A DNA stretch of 64,000 nt, from NCBI RefSeq assembly GCF_026230105.1, contig NC_079480.1:13558488-13622487 (forward strand), read 5' to 3'. The notes under the pieces are model-generated. The model had not been told where the DNA came from. It ran no database searches and was given only the letters and a program-made list of their open reading frames with translations. Source of the stretch: Diorhabda sublineata (Eukaryota; Arthropoda; Insecta; Coleoptera; Chrysomelidae). Position 1 is the stretch's first letter; every line of letters starts with the position of its first letter. Shown here piece after piece: positions 12,738 to 25,739 of the stretch. The translations under genes and the position numbers were made by a program.

Positions 12738-13156
12738 AACATTGATTGATTAGCATCAAAAGCATTTACTTTTTATCTTATTTTGTAATTAATTAGAGAA
12801 TGTAAAATAAAGAGCATAAAAATCTGTTTTTCACATCTATCTATTCCCTAACTTTTGTTCGTAATGAAGCTGTCTAACGAATTATCAAATTGATTAACTT
12901 TTTAACATTTATAATCAGACAAATGATAGTTTGAAAAAAGATAATGAATTTCGGCCTCTTTCCAAACGGGTGGCATGGAGCGCTGTTTGGAGTTGTTCAA
13001 GCAAAATGAATGACCATGGATTCACCAATACAAACTTTGAAAGGAAACGACAATTATTCAAATTGATTAAATCCATCGAAATGGTTGAAGATTGCCCAAA
13101 ATTTCGAAAGTTTAATGATAGTAAATTTAACAGAATCAGTTTTCAATAATAAATTA

Positions 13157-13290
13157 CGAGGTTTGCTCAAAAAATAAGGTTCTCTACAAAGAGGTCAGTC
13201 AAGTGCTTCTTTAATCCAGGAAAGAGATCATAATCACCGGGAGACAAGTCTGAAATGTGGGGAAGGTGTGAGATAATATTCCAAATTTGT
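13157..13290 (-). pseudogene. mariner 3' end fragment
   Basis: It starts after TA with CGAGGTTTGCTCAAAAAATAAG, a mariner-type terminal repeat. On the minus strand it reads PHISDLSPGDYDLFPGLKKH, the conserved transposase block before the third catalytic Asp. Only this end is recognisable. It lies between the two troponin C genes. Confidence 0.65.
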
Positions 13291-13791
13291 GCACATTCAT
13301 ACATTTTCCTTCATATACCCCACACATTTGGGAATGAAAGTCTACCAGCAGAGTGGGATCTTGAAGAAGGGCAGTCAAGCTACACGCCTAACGCGTAACA
13401 GTACTTCTAGTGCTTTTTGGGAATCTTATTTTATGAATAAACCTTGTACAATTGTGCAAATCGATATTTTCATCGATTTAGATTCAACAACTCACAAAAA
13501 TATGGAAATTGAAATATTGATTGTATCAACTTCTGTGTGTTCAATCTCGGGTGATATTTATAGACACCTGACAATATCCCTGATTGATTTACTCTCAAAA
13601 AAAGTTCAAATCTATTTATTGTTGACATTAAACCATATGACCTTCAACTAAGGGGAATTGTTGGCCATTATTACTGTTTGTAGATTGCTAATTCAATTTA
13701 TAACAACTGATAGTAGATAGTAGTCATTTTTAAACATCGAAACTTATAAATCTAGTAGGAGTTTAGAATTATAATCCGCTAATCGTGCAAA

Positions 13792-16700
13792 ATGGCTACT
13801 GAAAAACCAGTAAGTAGCATCAGTTAGTATGTAAATTAACTTATTTTCAACTAAATAATTTATAATCCAATATATTTACATAATTTTGATAATTAATTGA
13901 AATTATATACAATTTTCTACTTTTATCATTTTCATCCAATGTTTCCACAATCCAACAAACCAAATGTATGTGATGAAATATTGAAAAGAGTATATATACA
14001 GATTTATTTTCACAGGCCACCAATGAACTTAACTTTGAAGATTTCAAAAAACTGGATATATCTAAAGAGCAGCTGAAAAGTGAGTTATTATTCATTATAT
14101 ATTAGCTGTCCTTAATAGATGTCCAAAGTTAAAGTTAAACATACTTTGTCACATAAATCTAACCTTGAAAAAGTTGGTGCGAATCATCTAGCTAACGCCA
14201 TCTATGAGAGCCACATAAAAACAAATGCATGCTTCCAAAACATATCAATTTTCATTACAACGTTGCCAGTAGTAGACAAAATCGTAAAATCATATATAAA
14301 TGTATTTTTTCCAACAGTCTATATCATGAATATTGATGACGTTACAAAAATATTTTGAAGCAAACTCTAATTGTTTTCCAGTTTCTATAATTTCTAACCT
14401 ATTCTTCAGACGATATAACTTTTTTGAAACACCCGTAGTCATGAACTTTCATGTCATTATTCATGTTCATTACATGAACGTAGTATTCAGGGTGACGACA
14501 TATTACAATAAGGGTCAATTTCTTTCCGATTAAATGATTATGAACTGCTACTGTCAAAAGATATCAAACTTTATAACTGGACGTACTTAAATTCATCTAC
14601 AATTGCTACATTAATACGATACCCTTTGTCCACCCCATCTCCATTCTTGGAAGGTTTTGAAATATTATTTGTCTTCCTCATAAGATAATTCTCCTCAAAT
14701 CAATTCTACCCTCCGTACACAGAAGAAGAATATGGATCGAAAATCTGGAATAAATTTGGAGGGACCATATTATGAACTCAAAAGGAATAAGCAGATAACG
14801 AAGCAATTCAATATTTTCAACAAATTACACAAAAGAGATATAAGAGATAATCCTAGTAGTTGTTCAGAAATGCTACTGAGTAAGCATTCAATGTTTTAGT
14901 TGTTTACGAGCGGACTTTTAGGGTTTTTACCACGAAACATGGTATTATGATTCATCCCTCTATTAATACTTCAAATATAATATTCATGTTCAGTTACGAG
15001 GGTTGCTACTTAAGTTTTGACATAAAAAAAAGTTTTCAATCGGATATGGCTTTATTATCTTTCCAAATACTCTTGCGTGCGTTAAAACCAATTGTTGAAG
15101 TATTTTTTTTTTATTCCGATTGATTTACCTTCAAAAAAACGTCGACCGTATATATTTTTGATCTGTGGGAGTAAAAGGAATCATTGGGCGTCGAACAAAG
15201 ACTGTACGGCAGACGACCCATCAATTTCATGTTTTAACTGTTCAAAAACGTTTTTGTTTCAGCTGTGTGCAATGTCGTGATGGAGAATGATTCGTCATTT
15301 GCGATGTTTCGAATACTTCTGGCAAACAAATACAAGCGATTATTTGCTTCGAAGTCCTTTAAGCCAAACAACGTCATCTGTCATCATCTTATAGACGTAT
15401 TTTGAATCCTTTCGATTGAATTGTTTTAACATTTGTTTGCACCAATCGGGACGAGCCTTGTCATATCCAACGCGAAAAAATATTTTTTAGACGACTATTC
15501 TGAAAGTTGTTCGTTATGTATTCATTTACATACCAAAAGTTGCGTTTTGAGTGGTGAAAGTGACTGCAAAACACTTTCGGAACGCTCTGGAGTAGACAAC
15601 TTTAACTTCCTTAAATGTCACTCTAGCCACTTCAGTGTTGACAGTTGACAGATTTACTTCGATAAATTTGCATAACCTTAAATTTTTAATTTTCTGAAAT
15701 TATATGTTTTGTCTAAATTAATGAATAACAATGAATGATGATGAAAAAGAAAATATCAGCGAATACGCGCCATGCAATGCGGCCGTTCTTAATTCGTTAC
15801 CGGATAAATCTCGTGCAAGATACGAAAAACAGTAGGAGCTGTTTATGAAGTGTTGTCACCTGAAAAAGGCGAAAAACCCAACGGAAAACGTAGTGCTCGA
15901 TTATTTTTCAGAAAAATCTAAAATCTGGAAAAGTTCTACTTTATGGTGTACATTCTCGATGATTAAAAGTACTCTCGTAATAAAACAGGATGTTCACATC
16001 AACAAATATCAAAAACTCATCAATTTCCTGAAGAAACAAAACAAGTAGCACTTTCAGTCCTTGGCATACAAATAACTATTTTACACACAAATGTTTATGC
16101 ACTATTGAATGTATGCAAGTATTGTATTGAATGTATGCCTAAGCATGCCTCAATCTCACGGTGTGTCAAATGTCAAACTTCATAATGTCAATGTCAGAGT
16201 CGACATATTCACATCAATGTTGCCATATCTCAACTTAAGTAGCAGCCGTCGTATAGAAGATGATGCTCGTTTTAATAATTTCGTTGTTATAGAATTCATT
16301 GTAAATATTTTCAGTGTTAAAATCAATTTTTGATTCATTCGATGTCGAGAAAAAGCAAGAAATTTCGGTTGATATGATTGGACAAATTCTGGATATGCTA
16401 GGGCATAGGCAAACACCACAGGAATTAGAGGTATGTCACTATCTATCTGTCAAATGGTACGTTAAACAATTAGAGTTGATACTAATATTGATCAAGGAAT
16501 TATTTTTATCAAAAAACAAACGGTAAAGGTAAATATTTAATTTAAAAAGTAGTAGTATGTTTGTTTCATGTAAAAATCAATTGTGATGTTAAATGGTCAG
16601 GACTCCGTAAAAAAGGAATCACACCAGAAAACATAGAAAAATTCCTGGAAATTGTAATGAATGATCTAAAAATTGAATTTAAGCAGATATTGTTAATATC

Positions 16701-19700
16701 GTTTTACATGGACCATTTGAACAAAAAATTCTTTCCAATTAAGTAGAAGAAAATGAACAAAGAATTGATAAAATAATGTTGTGCTTTAAGCAATTTAATG
16801 TGAATAGATAACCTTGAATAACCACCAATACATGACGGCATATGAATAGATTCGGTAAAAGCATGCCAAAACTAGCCCAAACTAGAACCATTCGATGCTC
16901 TCAGTTAAACCTTTAAGGGGGCTATTTACCGTGAGGTCTGAGATATATGCAATATCCCCAGCAAAATGGGAGCCCGGGGTCCTTCCATCGGAAACTTCAA
17001 AGGGCAACTCTACAGTATATGTGAAAATTCGACTAGATTATTGTCACCCACAGTTACTGAAACATCCAGCTAACTTGTGGTTAAAGAAATGTTTTTAAAA
17101 ATATTGATCTCGTCCATAGCAGATATTCCACAGGCTTTTCACCGCTGAGGCCACCTCCAGCTTGTTTTATCCTATGACCTCTACGTGAATAAACCAGCGG
17201 CGAAATGGCGATCAATAGGAAAATATCATTTTGAATAAATAATATTCCGTTCAAAGCTTTTCATTTTAAATATACATTCTCATTTTCGTGGTAATTTCGT
17301 GGCAAGGAGGAAATTGCGATAAAACGACACCATTTTTATGACAAAATTCTCTTCCATTACTACAATCTTCTTTGTATTAAGTTCCTACTTGCTTCCACAC
17401 CCACTATCATCCAGATTTGGTTTCTACCGACCACTTGAATAGAATCAGAAAAATAAGATAAAATAAAAACGTATTTTGATGCCAAAAAAAGATTTTAATA
17501 CAAATTGTATCTTGATCATATGAATTACATTTGGTTTTTCTCTATAACTAAGAAAAGTTGTATGTCTTAGGCTATCATAAAAGAAATTGATGAAGATGGA
17601 AATGGCGTCATGAATTTCGAAGAGTTTGCCAATTTATCAGCTAGATTTCTAGTTGAAGAAGAAGAAGATACGGAAGCTATTTTAAGAGAACTCAAAGACG
17701 CATTTAGACTGTACGACAAAGAAGGTATACATCTTTAAAATACATTCATAACTTAACCTATTTCTCCTTTTGCTCTTTTATGTAACCAACTGCACTGAGC
17801 CGGTTTTCTCTTATACATATAAAGATTTCCATAATAGCTGAAATGTTGTCATTCATTCTTTCAAACGCTTGGTACAGTTCAGACTTTATTACAAGCGCCC
17901 AATTTCAGTTTTTACTTTTTTAGAATTTGTTTTTTCTCAAACTTATCATTTAGCTTTGCTTCGCCGTTATCGTTGAGGCCATCCATGTAGGCTTTATCAG
18001 TTTTTTAACACTAATAGCGTACTTGCTTGCTGAATCGTTAAAATTTCAAATTTTTAACTACATATGAAAACGATTCTCATTGGTTTTCAGTTAAGTTGTC
18101 TGTCTAATAATCATGAGGTTATCGTTGCCTGCATCGTAGCGTGTGCTGTTTTAATTCAGTTTTGATTTATTAGTTATGTATAACATAATATTTAATTCAA
18201 TTTTTCTGTATATAAGAATAAAATAAATAAAAATTTTATAAGTACTTACATTATTACATAATCACATTAGAAATTAAAAGTATAATAAACTCAATAACTA
18301 TAAAATAATGGCAACAAAAATAACCACATTTCGTAGGATTGTCAAAACGACCAACACTTTCAAACCAATTTTTGTTGTATATTTGAGTTTCTTGGCTTCA
18401 TAAAAAAAAATTCATCAGGTGTTTTAGTCGTGATATTTTCACATCCTGACACAATACACGATTTATATATCATTTTTCAGATTAATGTGACGTTAAGCAA
18501 TATGGCAGCCTCACTGAAATGTTTAAACTACCTACATAATTTTTGAAATTACAAAACTTTTTTTTCTATAAACGTTGATCAAAAATTAAAAAAATATATA
18601 TAATAAAAGTTGTATATAAACTATTCATTAAAATCGTTAAATCGTATCCGATTGTCCGATTGTCCAATTCGAAATTCCATTTTTATTCGTAGTAATCACA
18701 AAAATTAGTTCCCTTTAGTGTAGAACATTTTATCTGGTCCTATAACTCCAGACAACTTCGTATAATATTCCAAATCCTTTATACTTTTTTCATTTTATCG
18801 TCTTCATATGATGATCACAAATTTTAATTTTTTCAGGTCTTGGTTACATTTCAGTGGATCTCCTGAAAGACATATTGAAGGAGCTTGAGCCCAATTTAAC
18901 TCCTGTAGATTTAAATGAAATGATAAAAGAAATTGATACCGATAACTCTGGAACAGTAGACTGGGAAGGTAATAATCAATTTCATTCATACAATTACGTT
19001 CAGTAATTATAATAATAACTGATTGGTACCCTGGGAAAATTTTTCTATGAGAAAGAATGTTGTACTAATACAAATGTTGTAGTGAAGTGCGAACCTTTCT
19101 GAATTGAAATGTCAATAGTAAAACTATAGAAGTCGAACTTTTAGTAGAGTTAGACGTAAAAATACATCAGAGAGTCCTGTACATAACCCATCATCTGTAC
19201 CTAGTAATCAGTAAACAAAAGAGATTTTCCGAAATTTCGCAATTATCTCAATTGAAGAAGCAATACAACCAAGGTATTGAATATTTTGGACACCGAGTTG
19301 AAGTAATAAACCTAAAACAATTGTCGATATGGTATGATGGAAGCCTTAAGAATCTTATTGCATCACTCAAAAGTCGTGTAACCACAGATAGTGCTGCCAT
19401 TGTCAAATCCATGTGACTTTCATGAAGTACCAGCTTTCAAAGGACTGGGTATGAAATTTCATGACATTTCAATTAGTCGGGAAAACGTGACAGTCATTTA
19501 AGTAAGGCTACTTTAGTTATTTTTAAAACAATTTCGAGTGTTAATTTATTATTGCCTCTTGATAAGAAAAAATACTGTACAAGCTCAGAAATGGCTTCAA
19601 AAGTGTTATCTCCATCGAAAAGAAACATTTGTTATTGGTTTGCTGAATTTAAACGTGGTCGTATAGACAGTAATGATGGTGAAGGTTCTGGTCGTCCAAT

Positions 19701-21147
19701 TGAGGTGGTTACTCCAGAAAATATCAAAAAACTCCACAAATTGGTTATGCCTGACCATAAATTGACATTGCGTGAGATAGCTAAGGTTGTGTAGATATCA
19801 GAAGACAGTGTGTTAACAATTATCTATGAAAATTTCACCATGAGAAAGCTTTTTTCAAAGTGGGTGCCGCGTTCACTCACAGTCGATCATAAACAACAAT
19901 GTGAGTTATGTGAAGAAAAATCCAGAATATTCTAAAAAGTTAAACGCATAAAGATTAAGTTAAGTAAACAACTGTCAGTATTTCATTAGTATAAATATGT
20001 ATAATGGATCTAGTTAATTCAATTAATCAAAAATTGTTAATTCAATCGTGAAATTATTTAGGATCATTCGCTTGTAAAATTGTCAAATTGTAAATTGTGT
20101 TTTTGTAATAATGAAGTTTAAAAAAAAATTTCAAAAGAAAAATCTTTAGCTCGTGTTGATGATTCAGAGCAGTATTTGGATATGTTTACACGTAATAAAT
20201 CACATTTTTTTGAGTCGATATGTGACAATGGATGAAACCTGGATCTATCACTTCACTCCGGAATCAAAACAATCATCATTTGATGGTTAACAGCCGGTGA
20301 ACCACATCCGAAGCGTCCATAGGCACAACAGTCAGCTGAGAAGGTTAAGGCTTCAGTTTTTTTAGATGTGCAGAGAATATTGTTATTGTCTATCTCCAAA
20401 AGGGATAGACAATCAATAGCGAATACTACAACCAAATTGTTGGATCATTTGAATGCAAAGATCAAGGAAAAACGGTCTCATATGTCGAAAAAAAAACACT
20501 GTTTCACCAAGACAATACAAAGTCGATGACAACGAAGGTTAAATTAAACGATTTACACTTCGAATCGCTTCCTCATCCACCGTTTAGTTCAGATCTGGTC
20601 CCTAATGACTACTGGCTATTCGCTGATCTCAAAAAAATGCTCGCCGGTAAAAAAATCAGCTCAAATTGCTGAACTGAAGCATATTTTGAGTCAAAAGAAG
20701 AACGCTTCTATAAGCACGGCATCAAGAATTTATTGAAGCGTTGGAATGATTGTATTGCTCTTGAAGGAGATTAAATTGATGGATAAAATCGATTTTTTGA
20801 GAAAAATGTGTTTTTCTTAGTTAGTCACATGATTTATTGAGTGACTACATAGCTTAATGGTTGATTTGTGATTCTAAACAACTTTTCGTCGTATTTGCCT
20901 CATAAAAAGCACTGTAGAGAGAAACTAAACCCCTGTTAGAAATTAATCTAATTAATTAAAATTTAAATCAATCAATTTTTTCATTTTTTACAAAAATTAT
21001 AGACACGGTATAAATAAGTTAATATTTAATGGTATTTGAGTGATTAATAAATAAGAAACCCACTAGTCCAATGATAAAAATTGTTATTATTAATTAATTA
21101 ATTAATTAATTTTCTTTCCAGAATTCAAAGCAATGATGATCGGTTAG
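13792..21147 (+). CDS. troponin C, gene 2 (169 aa, six coding exons, N-terminal extension)
   Basis: Second muscle calcium sensor, in tandem with gene 1. Coding exons: 13,792-13,809 (MATEKP), 14,016-14,079, 16,315-16,430, 17,571-17,724, 18,837-18,968, 21,122-21,147 (TAG). All have GT-AG borders and total 510 nt. The last four exons are 116, 154, 132 and 26 nt, identical to gene 1, with the same phases, which proves duplication. EF loops: 1 (residues 37-48) and 3 (115-126) lack the final Glu and are probably silent. Loops 2 (73-84, DEDGNGVMNFEE) and 4 (151-162, DTDNSGTVDWEE) keep the coordinating residues. Unlike gene 1, the protein has about 17 extra N-terminal residues (ATNELNFEDFKK region) encoded by exons 1-2; most insect troponin C proteins lack this. 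A poly(A) signal AATAAA is at 21,214. Introns contain three transposon remnants. Confidence 0.88.
14997..16251 (-). mobile_element. mariner (MELN family) copy, interrupted
   Basis: It is bounded by TA and by terminal repeats: left CGAGGGTTGCTACTTAAG, and right, in reverse complement, CGACGGCTGCTACTTAAG. The left part reads on the minus strand as the decayed end and middle of the transposase, as in the copy at 6425. The part from about 15,700 to 16,050 is not mariner but a separate plus-strand recombinase fragment. The element ends 63 bp before exon 3 of troponin C gene 2. Confidence 0.75.
15740..16048 (+). pseudogene. Crypton-like tyrosine recombinase fragment (N-terminal domain)
   Basis: The frame reads EYAPCNAAVLNSLPDKSRAR, one stop, then ELFMKCCHLKKAKNPTENVV and later KIWKSSTLWCTFSMIKSTL and NKYQKLINFLKKQNK before a stop. 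This resembles the SAM-like N-terminal DNA-binding domain of insect tyrosine-recombinase elements (Crypton type). The catalytic domain is absent. It appears inserted in or recombined with the mariner copy around it. The family assignment is from memory of the motif pattern and is tentative. Confidence 0.5.
17730..18836 (+). other. intron 4 of troponin C gene 2, nothing recognised
   Basis: AT-rich, with no transposase similarity, tandem repeat or extra exon seen. Confidence 0.5.
19363..20844 (+). pseudogene. mariner element with decayed transposase
   Basis: Imperfect terminal repeats: left TCACTCAAAAGTCGTGTAAC, and right, in reverse complement, TCACTCAATAAATCATGTGAC. In between, broken plus-strand frames give the helix-turn-helix part (GSGRPIEVVTPENIKKLHKL, then MRKLFSKWVPRSLTVD), the first catalytic block VTMDETWIYHFTPESK at about 20,226, HQDN near 20,510 and HPPFSSDLVPNDYWLF near 20,590. 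Multiple stops and frameshifts make it inactive. It lies in intron 5 of troponin C gene 2. Confidence 0.8.
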
Positions 21148-21249
21148 CTGAAGACATCAAATTCATTTCATCATAATAATCATATAAATCACTGTGTAAG
21201 CACTTTTGTTGATAATAAATATAGTTAATTAAGTAAACAATACAAACTT

Positions 21250-23399
21250 TTTACATCTCTTTACCATTTAATACTCACAGGACGTTTATAAATTAATGCG
21301 ACTATGATCAGGTTGTGACTGTCTATATATAAAAAAATGATAAATTGAATAATGAAGATAGATTATAACAATATCAATAATATTAACTATGATCATCGCT
21401 TACTTAATCTCAAGATTTTTTACACGTGTAAGTCGTGTGTGGAATCTATGCTACGATGCGGTATTCTCCAAAGTTTTTTCCATTCTTTTTCTTCATTCAT
21501 TTCCCGTCTTATACCATTCCATTCTGTTTTTCATCATAATCATGTTTTTCTTTTATTTCCTTTTGTTTATTTATTATCGACCTTCCGTAAATTCTTTTCT
21601 CATTCTTGTAACATTTCGAAACATCGCAGCTGCTTCTACTTTAGTATCTTTAGTTTTTGATCCAAGACTTTTCGTGGGTGTTTCTGCCTCGAAAATGAAT
21701 ATGCGAGTGACAAAAAATTTCCTTCAATTTCAAGAGGGTATTTATAATGCTTCCAAAGAGTCTTTATGCTGATAGTTTTCTCTTCTTTTAGATATATTTC
21801 ACGTAATTTTTGTGGTTACTTATAATTATTGTATTCGTTTTCAACCCATTCATCTTCATATTCATTTTCTCCAAAAATTCAATTACAAATTCGTAAGCTT
21901 TTATTCATAGTTCTTCCGTCCTTATTGATTGGTACCAAATCACCTACGCTATGAGCTATTTCCGATGCTCCAACCTCCATATTCCAATGAACCAATTTAT
22001 GGTAAGTTTCTTCTTTTTTTGCTCTTCTATATTCTCATTAAAAACCACCGAGAATAGCAGTAAGCTCATTAGACACACCTGTCTTACTTCTCACGTCTGA
22101 CTATTTTTGACATTTTTTGTCTTACACTTTCAGCATTCTTTGTATTCTTCGATTTCGTATATCGCTGTATCGTCTACTTCTCTATTTTTAAAGATTAGGA
22201 TTCTTATCTATCTCATTCAAAGACTTTTCAAACAAAAATGAGTCTTTGTTGATTCTCTTTTTTTCAGTATTTACCTATCTATTGGTCTGAAACGATATTT
22301 ACAGTTTACCAACTGTGTTAAGTCCATAATTTTTGCACAATAATCGGTATAATTGAAAATATACACGCTGAATAACGTCTTAAGTATATTCCAGCTCTTA
22401 TCTACTAATTCATAAATTAATTCAAGTTGTTCATTCAACACCCTACTTCTAATCAGAACTTAACCACCGTGATGTATTAACGTATAATTCGATAACAACC
22501 GAGTGGAAACATAAATTAGTCTGCAGTCACCCATAGATATTTAATTTTTAATTCGTACCAACGATGTTTAGCATTTTAATATAGTTATAAGCATAGTTAA
22601 CCGCCAAATTTTGTTGAAATTTTTGTCAAAGCTTGTCCTTGATTAGAAGAAATAATTTCTAAAAGGTTTCTGAAAGGATTTTTAACGAAAAAGTTTCGTT
22701 TTGTCCCCCTGCGCTCTTCAAATTTGTGAAAAATTTATTAAGTATCTCAGAAAATATCAAATTTGATTCGAGACAATAAATAAAATTAAGGAAAACTTAA
22801 AAAGCACGCTTTTGAAGCACATCAAACTAAAAAGTTAAAAATATGCCTTTTTTAAATAAGCTCTTGTATCGAACGCAATTAAAGTGATGGGATATACTAA
22901 CAGTTACTAATAATACCACAACAAACAAACCCAAATACATGTGAAGCTAATAAAGATATATTTTCATACTTTTCTCGTATAAACCTATTGTCTGGTTATT
23001 ATGGCCTAAAATATCTAGACAGCAGATCATTTTTTTTTTAGAATTTTTTAAAAGCAGTGTTGCTCACAATATTTGTCTTTGTCTCGTCTCGCTTTGCAGG
23101 CGTGGGTATAAACGATCAGACTATCACAAAATTTCATCTCAAATTCCGCACGAGGGTCTCGCAAAAAACTCAAAATTCGCAATTAAAAATGTCAAATTTT
23201 GATGAATTATTCTAACTATCGAAAATTTTATTAAAACATATTTTTTGAAACCGGATAATATAGGGCAATGTTAATAGACACCAATTGTAATACAATCATG
23301 AATAATAAAGACAAAATCCAACATAGAAAGCAATGAAAAGACCAGAAATATTACAATAAAAAATCAAAGTAGCAGGAATGTAACTAGAAGGCAGCAGGC
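21250..23399. other. intergenic AT-rich stretch without a recognised gene
   Basis: Two overlapping plus-strand frames at 21,352-21,772 are rich in Phe, Ile and Ser, as expected of translated T-rich DNA. They lack splice sites or family resemblance and are treated as chance. No repeat was recognised. Confidence 0.45.
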
Positions 23400-24305
23400 T
23401 CTGATTACGTACACACAAAATTCTTTAATTGCTTGATATCAAAAAAATATTCCTGTTTACGAAAATGTTACAACAGCACTTATAATTCTGGAAGAATGCC
23501 ATCAGATTGGTTGAAACTCGAGTTCATCAAGCTTCCTAAGAAAACCAGACGCCAATGAATGCGAAGAAACACATCTAATCAGTCATCTTTTGAAGTTCAT
23601 AAATACTTACAAACAAAAGCCCAAAAATAATACGGAAACAAAAAGCAGTACATAAGTTAAAAAGAATGTTTAGGTTAACGGCAGCAACGACAAGTTGAAT
23701 GAATCGGCATTAACAACGTCCAGTTTATGAATAAGCTGTAGAATTTGCTACGAACGTCAAACGGCAAACGTCACCGATGAACGGCAATGGCAAACGGAAA
23801 GTCAGTTATATGAATTGGCCTTAACAACGTCAAGTTTATGAATAAGCTGTAGAATTTGCTACGAACGTCAAACGCGAAACGTCACCCGCGAACGGCAATG
23901 GCAAACGAAAAGTCAATGTTATGAATCGGCGTTAACAACGTCAAGTTTATGCATAAGTTGTAGAATTTGCTACGAACGTCAAACGCGAAACGTCACCCGC
24001 GAACGAAACGGCAAATGGGTTTATGAATCGGCCTTAGAACAAAGATAGAACGTAAATTGCGATTGCATATTTAATAGAATATGAAAAGACATTCGATCGA
24101 ATAAAACATGGAAAATGATGGATATCTTTAAAGCAATACGAATTAACACTATGGACCCACAAATAATTGGAAACCTCTACTGGAACCAACCCGCAAAACT
24201 CAGAACATACTGAAAAAGTGGAAATAATAAGAGGAGTCCGTCAAGGCTGCATATTTTCCATCAATCAACTTCAATTTGTACCCAGAACGTATATTTAGTG
24301 AAATC
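23400..24305 (+). pseudogene. LINE (RTE-like) reverse transcriptase remnant, split by a tandem array
   Basis: Broken frames resemble reverse transcriptase: a MPSDWL-like motif near 23,500, then EYEKTFDRIKHGK at about 24,080 and IIRGVRQGCIFS at about 24,230, the conserved blocks flanking the catalytic centre. Stops and frameshifts abound. A 111-bp tandem array lies between the two halves. Confidence 0.65.
23690..24035. repeat. 111-bp tandem repeat, about three copies
   Basis: Copies begin at GAATCGGC or GAATTGGC at 23,701, 23,812, 23,923 and a shortened one at about 24,025. Each contains the internal motif TACGAACGTCAAACG. It is GC-richer than its surroundings. Confidence 0.8.
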
Positions 24306-24505
24306 TGATGAGACAGAAAAAAATGTATACCTGTTATACAAAAACACGGAAATTTTGGAAAAAATTATATTTATTTTTTCAACGTAATATCTTTTTAGCT
24401 CCATGCCTTTTCCCATGGATATTCGGGAAATTCGATACCCTTCTTATAATGAGAATCGTCAAGTTCCTGGAAATACCATTAACTGCAAACAACACCTTTC
24501 AATTG

Positions 24506-25295
24506 TTAGAAAATCTCTGACCACGGATTCATTTTTTTAAGTCTGGGAACAGAAAAAAAGTGGGCTAAATCTTTCGAATAGGATGCATGAAGTAAGAATT
24601 CAAACTTTAATTCATTCATTTTGGCCATTGCAATAACAAATGTGTGAGCTAGTACATTGTCTTGATAAAACAACACTTTCTTAGCCAAATGCGGTCGGTT
24701 TTGGTTGATTTATCCGTTTAAACGCTGCAATAAGTTCGCATTATAATCGCCGTTGACAGTTTTTCCTGTTTCAAGATATTCAATGAAAATTATCTCACAC
24801 ATATCCCACAAAACCGAGGTCATGACCTTGCCTTCAGATGGATCGGTCTTTGTCTTTTTTTTCTCCCTTTTCAGTCCATTATTTTGATGATGAACTCATG
24901 TTTCATCCATGGTTATGGAACGGTGCAAAAACTTGGCTATATTTCTGTGAAAGCACTCGATGAGAACGTCTTCAAGAAGCTGTTTTTGTTCCATTGCGAG
25001 CAAATGCTAAAGCTAAACTTGCACACAGCTTTCTCATGTCAAAATTTTTAGTTAATTTGCGATGTACCACACTTTTTGAAATGCCTACTATGTCTTCTAG
25101 CTTGCGCACTTCTACTCTAAAATCATCCAGTATCGCTTTGTGAAAACGTTAACTATTGATGGCTGCCAATCAAAAACTAAACCAAGTGGCGTCTTCAAAC
25201 TTGAAACATGATGTATAGACTTTCTAATATAGTACAGTTTTTCAAGAAACTACCGCCATCTCTAGTTCAGGCCAGGTACTTTTGGGACCATCCAC
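24506..25295 (-). pseudogene. mariner element, decayed
   Basis: Read on the minus strand it starts near 25,295 with GGATGGTCCCAAAAGTACCTGG, the same terminal type as the mariner at 47,772. It then shows a decayed N-terminal half, a MDET-like region and AKKVLFYQDNVLAHTFVIAM near 24,680. The 3' part beyond FSVPRLKKMNPW is lost. Several stops are present. Confidence 0.7.
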
Positions 25296-25739
25296 ATATT
25301 AATAGAAATGTTATTTCATACGAGAATACTCGAGGTATAACTTCGTGTTCATTGTTGTTCGGAAACTGATCGAGTTAATTTGGTAGTAATCATATAATTT
25401 GATTCGTTCTACCTTGATAGATCTGTAGGTAAAAGCGATCAACTAGCGGGTTGTTTCATTTGTCTATGGTTTTTTGAACTTTGAAAATTACTTATACCCA
25501 TTAAATGGCTGTCTAATATTGAAATCTAAGCTGTAATCTACGAGGATGTATTGATATCTAGTTAACCTAGACCAGGTCCACGCATAAACAAAATATTGCG
25601 TTACCATAGCAACGAACAATAACTTATTAGAAGTGTCAGTGTAAAGTTTGATGTCAAAAAAGTAAACCAGAGTAACGCAATTAATTAAAAGAAAAAAAAT
25701 ATCCACCGATATTGTGAAAATCGAAAAATTTAAGTATGA

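Noticed and set aside
12931..13149. 72-codon plus-strand ORF between the troponin C genes
   Set aside because: No family resemblance or splice signals. It may be old transposon sequence but could not be assigned.
21352..21772. Long hydrophobic plus-strand frames that look like a membrane protein
   Set aside because: T-rich DNA gives Phe/Ile/Leu-rich frames by chance. Two frames overlap with similar quality and neither has splice or family evidence.
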